This document shows positions 59,344 to 64,000 of a stretch of DNA of 64,000 nucleotides, piece by piece. Made by a program: the position numbers and the translations under genes. Source of the DNA: an uncultured Clostridia bacterium (GTDB taxonomy: Bacteria; Bacillota; Clostridia; Oscillospirales; Acutalibacteraceae); assembly GCA_947572385.1 (NCBI GenBank), contig CANPBX010000005.1, forward strand, positions 18,873-82,872, read 5' to 3'. The notes under the pieces were generated by a model. The model was not told where the DNA came from, made no database searches, and was given only the letters and a program-made list of their open reading frames with translations. The first letter of the stretch is position 1. Each line of letters begins with the position of its first letter.

Positions 59344-60837
59344 ATGACCCTAGGCAAGTACATACTGGCCATAGACCAGGGCACCACCAGTACCCGCGCC
59401 ATACTTTTCGACGCGCTGGGCGGCATAGCCGCCGTGGCCCAGCAGGAGTTCCCCCAGATATACCCCCAGCCCGGCTACGTGGAGCACGACGCGGTGAAGA
59501 TACTCCAGACGGTGATATATGTCTGCCGGGCGGCGGTGGCAAAGGCCGGAGTCTCCGCCGAAGACGTGGCGGCCATAAGCATCACGAACCAGAGGGAGAC
59601 CACCGTGGCCTGGGACAGCCAAACCGGCATACCCGTCTGCAACGCCATCGTCTGGCAGTGCCGCCGCACCGCCCCGGAGTGCGAACGCCTTGCCGCCGAC
59701 GGCATGGGGGAGTACATCAAGAGCACCACCGGCCTGCTTATCGACCCCTACTTCTCCGGCACAAAGATGAAGTGGATTTTGGACAATGTCCCCGCCGCCC
59801 GGGAGCTGGCCGGCAAGGGCCGCCTATGCCTTGGCACCATCGACAGCTGGCTGGTGTTCTCCCTCACCGAGGGCAGGTCCTTTGTGACGGACATCTCCAA
59901 CGCCTCCCGCACCATGCTCATGGACATAAACAAGCACTGCTGGGACAGCACGATGCTAAAGGAGCTGGGGATCTCTGAAAGTGCCCTTCCAAGGATAGTG
60001 GAGTGTGGGGGAGAGATAGGCATATGCAGCAAGACGCTCCTTGGACGCGAGATACCCATATCGGGTATGGCAGGGGACCAGCATGCGGCGCTCTTTGGAC
60101 AGTGCTGCTTTGACAAGGGTATGGCGAAGAACACCTATGGAACTGGCTGCTTCGTGCTGATGAACACTGGGGAGGAGCCGGTACATTCAAAAGGCCTGCT
60201 CACGACCGTAGCCTGGAAGCTGAACGGCAGGACGGTATACGCTCTGGAGGGCAGCGCATTTAACGCGGGCTCAGCCATCCAGTGGCTCCGGGACGAGCTT
60301 AAGATGATCGAGACCCCCCAGGAGGCCGACCGGCTGGCTGAGACAGTTGAGGACACCGGAGGCGTGAGCTTTGTCCCGGCCTTCACGGGCCTGGGAGCGC
60401 CCTACTGGGATATGTACGCCAGGGGCGCACTCTTGGGGATCACCCGGGGCACCCAGCGGGCCCATGTTTGCCGGGCTGTGCTGGAGAGCATCGCCCTCGA
60501 GAGCTACGACCTGATACACGCTATGGAGCAGGAGGCCGGCGTAAGCCTTTCAGAGCTGCGCGTAGACGGCGGCGCCTCCCGCAGCCGCTTCCTCATGCAG
60601 TATCAGGCTGATATCTCCAACAGGCACGTTAAGCGCCCCGCCTGTCTGGAGACCACCGCCCTTGGCTCCGCCATGATGGCTGGCCTTGCCGTAGGACTAT
60701 GGGATAGCCAGGACGCCCTTCGCTCCCTATGGCGCGAGGACCAGACATTTACCCCAGACTGCACACCGGAGCTTCGTGAGCAGAATTTGGCACGGTGGCA
60801 TAGGGCGGTGGAGCGCAGCAGGGGATGGGCGGAATAA
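59344..60837 (+). CDS. glpK: Glycerol kinase
   Basis: GlpK makes glycerol 3-phosphate from glycerol and ATP. The 497-residue product has the FGGY-family features: AIDQGTTSTRAILFD near the start, ITNQRETTVAWD, then GMAGDQHAALFGQCCF and TYGTGCFVLMNTG, and DGGASRSRFLMQ near residue 400. Length is typical. It is read separately from cdd (137-base gap with a hairpin ATAGCCA/TGGCTAT at 59257-59274). No glpF or glpD is adjacent. Confidence 0.95.
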   Translation: MTLGKYILAIDQGTTSTRAILFDALGGIAAVAQQEFPQIYPQPGYVEHDAVKILQTVIYVCRAAVAKAGVSAEDVAAISITNQRETTVAWDSQTGIPVCNAIVWQCRRTAPECERLAADGMGEYIKSTTGLLIDPYFSGTKMKWILDNVPAARELAGKGRLCLGTIDSWLVFSLTEGRSFVTDISNASRTMLMDINKHCWDSTMLKELGISESALPRIVECGGEIGICSKTLLGREIPISGMAGDQHAALFGQCCFDKGMAKNTYGTGCFVLMNTGEEPVHSKGLLTTVAWKLNGRTVYALEGSAFNAGSAIQWLRDELKMIETPQEADRLAETVEDTGGVSFVPAFTGLGAPYWDMYARGALLGITRGTQRAHVCRAVLESIALESYDLIHAMEQEAGVSLSELRVDGGASRSRFLMQYQADISNRHVKRPACLETTALGSAMMAGLAVGLWDSQDALRSLWREDQTFTPDCTPELREQNLARWHRAVERSRGWAE

Positions 60838-60882
60838 TTTCCCGGCTCAAAGCCAAATATATGGAAAAGGAGGAGAGTTACT

Positions 60883-61458
60883 ATGGAGAATCCAGCAGAA
60901 TACTGCCAGGACGATGTATGGGAGGAACTGATTGACGGTGTGGCAGTGGCGATGTCGCCCCGCCCCCATGTCAATCACTTCCGCATATCTCAGAATATAT
61001 CGATGATTTTCTACAACTACCTCAGGGGGAAGAAATGCCAGTCTTTCGGGGACGGCGTGGACCTTTACCTAACGGATAAAGACCGTTTTGTGCCGGATGG
61101 TATGGTGGTCTGTGACCCCTATAAAGTCAGGACAAAAGGTGTATACGGTGCCCCCGACCTGGTAGTTGAGGTGCTCTCACCAAGCACGGCCAGCAGAGAC
61201 AGGGGCTATAAGCGGCAGGTTTATGAGCAGAGCGGTGTTAAGGAGTACTGGATTGTGAATGGGCCGGAGAAATCTATAGAAGTATATATTCTAAAGGACG
61301 GCAAGCTGGAGTTTGAAAATGTCTATATAGTCTACCCAGACTATGAGCTGGAGGACATGACCCCCGCCCAGCGCGCTGCCATCCCAATGACCTTTAAGTG
61401 CAGCCTTTTTGACGACTTGGACATCCATATTGAAGACGTATTCGAGCGCGTGGAATAG
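60883..61458 (+). CDS. Uma2 family (DUF820) restriction-like nuclease-fold protein
   Basis: The 191-residue product matches the Uma2 family with a PD-(D/E)xK fold: ELIDGVAVAMSPRPHVNH, then DRFVPDGMVVCDP, GAPDLVVEVLSPSTASRDRG and YEQSGVKEYWIVNGPEKSIEVY. Visible likely catalytic residues are the Asp of VPDG, the Glu of VVEV and the Lys of the following helix. The family is common in many copies in some bacteria; its biological role is not established. AAAGGAGGAG precedes the ATG. Confidence 0.9.
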   Translation: MENPAEYCQDDVWEELIDGVAVAMSPRPHVNHFRISQNISMIFYNYLRGKKCQSFGDGVDLYLTDKDRFVPDGMVVCDPYKVRTKGVYGAPDLVVEVLSPSTASRDRGYKRQVYEQSGVKEYWIVNGPEKSIEVYILKDGKLEFENVYIVYPDYELEDMTPAQRAAIPMTFKCSLFDDLDIHIEDVFERVE

Positions 61459-61476
61459 AAAATAAGTGCGTTTACT

Positions 61477-61518
61477 AAAAACACCGCCGCCAGAGTTTAA
61501 TCCGGCGGCGGTGTTTTT
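61477..61518. terminator. Bidirectional terminator between uma2-like and M3 peptidase genes
   Basis: AAAACACCGCCGCC and GGCGGCGGTGTTTTT form a strong stem flanked by A and T runs, between converging genes. Confidence 0.92.
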
Positions 61519-61540
61519 ATAGTAATATCAGGATGGGAAT

Positions 61541-63232
61541 TTACTCTACAAGGTGCTTTTCAGTCCACTCAAATGCGGCGGTGCATACGTCCTTTACGCA
61601 CCCCTCGTCGATGGGCGAGCGCATATCCACCGAGTGTGCCAGGTCGATAAAGGTCTTTGTGCCGCCCAGCCTGACAAAGTCCATATACTTTCTCCAGGCC
61701 TCGTTCCTGTCCTTCAGCGAGAGGGCGAAGAACTGCAGGCTCATGACCTGTGCCAGGCAGTAGTCGATATAGTAGAAGGGGCTCTGGTAGATGTGCATCT
61801 GCCGCTGCCAGCCGGCGCCGCGGCCGTAGAAGGGCAGGCCATCAAAGTCCAGATACGGGCGGTACATCCTGTCAAGGCGCGCCCAGGTCTCGTTGCGCTC
61901 CTGGGGGGTCATCTCAGGATGGCTGTACACCTCATACTGGAAGTGGTCCACAAGGCAGCCGTAGGGGATGAAGCTGAGGGCGTCCTCAGCGTGGGAGAGC
62001 TCGTACTTGTCGGTCATATCCCCAAAGAACAGGTTATGCCAGGGCGCGGTGAGGAATTCCATGCTCATGGAGTGGGTCTCGCAGCCCTCCATGCTGGGCC
62101 AGCGGCTGTCGGGAACAGGGATGGTTCTGTCGGCAATGAAATTGGCGAAGGCGTGGCCCGCCTCGTGGGTGAGCACATCCACGTCCCCGGAGGTGCCGTT
62201 GAAGTTTGAGAAGATAAAGGGGTATTTATAGTCGGGCAGGCTGGTGCAGTATCCGCCGGGGGCCTTGCCCTCCTTTGCAAGCACATCAAACAGCTCGTTC
62301 TCCAGCATAAGGTCGATGAACTCGCCGGTCTCTTTTGACAGCTCATGGTACATCTTCCTGCCGGCAGCCATTATCTCCTCAGAAGTGCCCTGGGGCTTTG
62401 CGGAGCCGCCTTTGAACATGAACACATTATCATAGAACTTGAAGTCGTCTATGCCAAGACGCTTTGCCTGACGTGACTTTACCTTGACTGTCAGCGGCAC
62501 CAGGTCACGCACCACCTGCTTGCGGAAGCTGTCCAAATCCTCCGGGGTATAGCAGTTGCGGCCCATGCGAATAAAGCCCAGGGGCACATAGTTCTCAAAG
62601 CCCAGCTTCCTGGCCTGCTCGGTGCGATTTTTTACCAGCTTATCATAGAGCTCGTCGAGGGCCTCCTGGTTTTGGTCAAAGAAGCCGCCCTCGGCCTCAA
62701 TAGCGGCCTTCCGCACAGACCTGTCCGGGTCCTGCTTATAGGGCCCCAGCTGGGCGATAGTGACGGTCTTTCCCATAAAGTCAATGCGGGCGCTGGCATA
62801 GAGCTTCTGGTACTCGGTGGTGAGCCTGTTCTCCTCCTGCATCAAAGGGACGATCTCGGGGGTAAAGGACTTCAGCTCCAGCTCGATATTCGTGAACAGC
62901 AGCGCCCCAAGCTCCTTTTCTAGCTGAGCCCGGAAGGGAGAGGCAACTAAGACCTTGTTAAAGGCCTGCAGCTTCTCGGAGATAAGAGGATACTGTTCAT
63001 CAAGATAGGCCTGCTCGTCCTCATAGAACTTGTCCCGGGTATCAACAGTGTTGCGTATGGAGCAGATACTGGAAAGCGTGCTGAAGTGGGACATAAGCTG
63101 GTCCTTCTCCTTAAATAGCTCCAGCTGCGCCTGGGCGCTGGAGGCGGCCTCCAGTTGGGAGGTCAGCTGGTCTAGCCGGGAAAACATGGCGTCCATATCC
63201 GGTCTGGAATAGGGCATTTCAGAAAATTTCAT
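61541..63232 (-). CDS. M3 family oligoendopeptidase (PepF-like)
   Basis: The 563-residue cytoplasmic metallopeptidase has the zinc motif HEAGH (VLTHEAGHAFANFI) and the downstream Glu region (EGCETHSMSMEFL) of the M3B clan. The N-terminal helical half is typical. It likely degrades short peptides. The start ATG at 63232 is followed by KFSEMPYSRPDMDAM, a pattern common to this family; a GAAAGGAG site lies upstream. No signal peptide. It stands alone between a terminator and the remnant at the right end. Confidence 0.93.
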   Translation of the reverse strand: MKFSEMPYSRPDMDAMFSRLDQLTSQLEAASSAQAQLELFKEKDQLMSHFSTLSSICSIRNTVDTRDKFYEDEQAYLDEQYPLISEKLQAFNKVLVASPFRAQLEKELGALLFTNIELELKSFTPEIVPLMQEENRLTTEYQKLYASARIDFMGKTVTIAQLGPYKQDPDRSVRKAAIEAEGGFFDQNQEALDELYDKLVKNRTEQARKLGFENYVPLGFIRMGRNCYTPEDLDSFRKQVVRDLVPLTVKVKSRQAKRLGIDDFKFYDNVFMFKGGSAKPQGTSEEIMAAGRKMYHELSKETGEFIDLMLENELFDVLAKEGKAPGGYCTSLPDYKYPFIFSNFNGTSGDVDVLTHEAGHAFANFIADRTIPVPDSRWPSMEGCETHSMSMEFLTAPWHNLFFGDMTDKYELSHAEDALSFIPYGCLVDHFQYEVYSHPEMTPQERNETWARLDRMYRPYLDFDGLPFYGRGAGWQRQMHIYQSPFYYIDYCLAQVMSLQFFALSLKDRNEAWRKYMDFVRLGGTKTFIDLAHSVDMRSPIDEGCVKDVCTAAFEWTEKHLVE

Positions 63233-63384
63233 GAATTGGCTCCTTTCATATTTTGTGAACCTATGGCAATTCTACATCAAAAAGGACCAGGGGTCAAGGG
63301 GAGAACCATAATAAAACAGCAAAATTGTTTTGCGTGGCAAGGCGCTATGATCCTGCGAGGATACTACTCAGGGGAGGCATTGAT

Positions 63385-63812
63385 ATGATAGAGCTGAAGG
63401 ACAAGAATATATGTCCGACCTTGGAGGAAATAGGCGAATACACCGGCGATCCAGTTTTATGCATTTTTCCGGAGAGATAAAGGAGGCATATAGCTGCTCC
63501 GGGAAAATAGAGTACAGCTCATGCAGTATGGAGCGGGCTGTAACATGAAGTATAAGAAAGCGGGGGAGACCCTATGCACGATATATCCGAGAGAAACCTA
63601 TTTTACTGTTATGGCGGTTGTTGGCCCAAAGCAAAAGGCGCTGGCGGAGGAGATACTGCCAGAATGCTCGGCTGAGCTCCGGGACGTCTATAATAGGACC
63701 CGGAAGGGAAAAAGCCAGAGGTGGCTGATGATAGACCTGGAGGACAGGGAGAGCTCTACAGAGGTACTTTATGGCTGCCGGAGATACGCAGTGACACTAA
63801 TAGCCCTCGCTA
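63385..63812 (+). pseudogene. DUF3788-like gene broken by two frameshifts
   Basis: The three frames in order give MIELKDKNICPTLEEIGEYTGDP, then HFSGEIKEAYSCSGKIEYSS, then MKYKKAGETLCTIYPRE and AEEILPECSAELRDVYNRTR with WLMIDLED. Together they read like one DUF3788-family protein. Breaks fall near 63455 and 63535-63545, each repaired by adding one base. GGGGAGG lies before the ATG. The last frame runs on into AT-rich sequence without the usual family end. Either a decayed gene or two sequencing errors would explain this. Bases 63813-64000 hold nothing I can name. Confidence 0.65.
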
Positions 63813-64000
63813 TTTTACAAAACCAGAAAGTTAAAATAAAAGCTAAACAAAATTCACGGCCAGTTCAGAGAATCTTCATAATTATAGGGTACTATATCAT
63901 CGTGGCAGGCAGAGCCACAGAACGACTCTTTTTCATCATATCCTCATTTTTAACTCCTTACTTCCTCTTTAAGAAGGCTGCTCTCACCCAGAGCGGCCTT

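Noticed and set aside
63900-64000. Possible end of a minus-strand gene at the right edge
   Set aside because: Two minus-strand frames end here with stops after basic or mixed tails. Too little sequence is present to support either.
1-64000. tRNA, rRNA, CRISPR array, insertion sequence or phage genes
   Set aside because: Intergenic gaps were read on both strands. None shows a tRNA cloverleaf, regular spaced repeats or transposase frames.

Overview
The window looks like a chromosome piece of a motile, fairly GC-rich Gram-positive anaerobe of class Clostridia, probably order Oscillospirales. This is inferred from the gene set: a flagellar system without L- and P-ring genes, with FliY, SwrD/FlbD, CheC, CheD and CheV; a type III glutamine synthetase; the DapL variant of lysine synthesis; an FMN riboswitch before a RibU-type riboflavin transporter; and many strong AAGGAGG-like ribosome sites. 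No rRNA, tRNA, CRISPR array, insertion sequence or prophage was seen.

Region 1 (1-9.5 kb): the 3' part of fliD, then fliS and a small FlgN-like gene, ending at a terminator. Next come a membrane-anchored C39-like peptidase on the minus strand, an FtsE-like ABC protein that has lost nearly every catalytic motif, a chemoreceptor behind two consensus promoters, an FtsA-like actin-fold protein with beta-grasp-like repeats, and a small lipoprotein.

Region 2 (9.6-37 kb): one long flagellar and chemotaxis operon. Order: flgB, flgC, fliE-K, flgD, a small flagellar operon protein, flgE, swrD, motA, motB, fliM, fliY, cheY, fliO, fliP, fliQ, fliR, flhB, flhA, fliA (sigma), two rod genes, cheC, cheD, cheV and a degenerate EAL-HDOD gene. 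Candidate internal promoters precede fliE, motB and the first rod gene. fliL, flhF, flhG, cheA, cheW, cheB and cheR are not at their usual places in this cluster.

Region 3 (37-47 kb): glgX; then on the minus strand a duplicated CmpB-type membrane protein and the bifunctional NAD(P)HX repair enzyme; then the FMN riboswitch and ribU; then a sensor with a degenerate GGDEF domain; then glnN with a 50-residue small gene before it.

Region 4 (47-61.5 kb): carA and a carB gene fused in frame to a complete diaminopimelate epimerase (dapF). These are followed by a lipoprotein, a LURP-one-like gene, a second free-standing dapF, pyrG, a GrpB-like gene, dapL, a cytidine deaminase, glpK and a Uma2 nuclease gene. 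Pyrimidine synthesis, glutamine use and the diaminopimelate branch are therefore interleaved.

Region 5 (61.5-64 kb): an M3 oligoendopeptidase on the minus strand and a frameshifted DUF3788 remnant. The most unusual items are the CarB-DapF fusion, the catalytically dead-looking FtsE relative, an inverted repeat lying across both -35 boxes between glnN and carA, and a three-copy intergenic repeat whose two stems vary in a compensating way.
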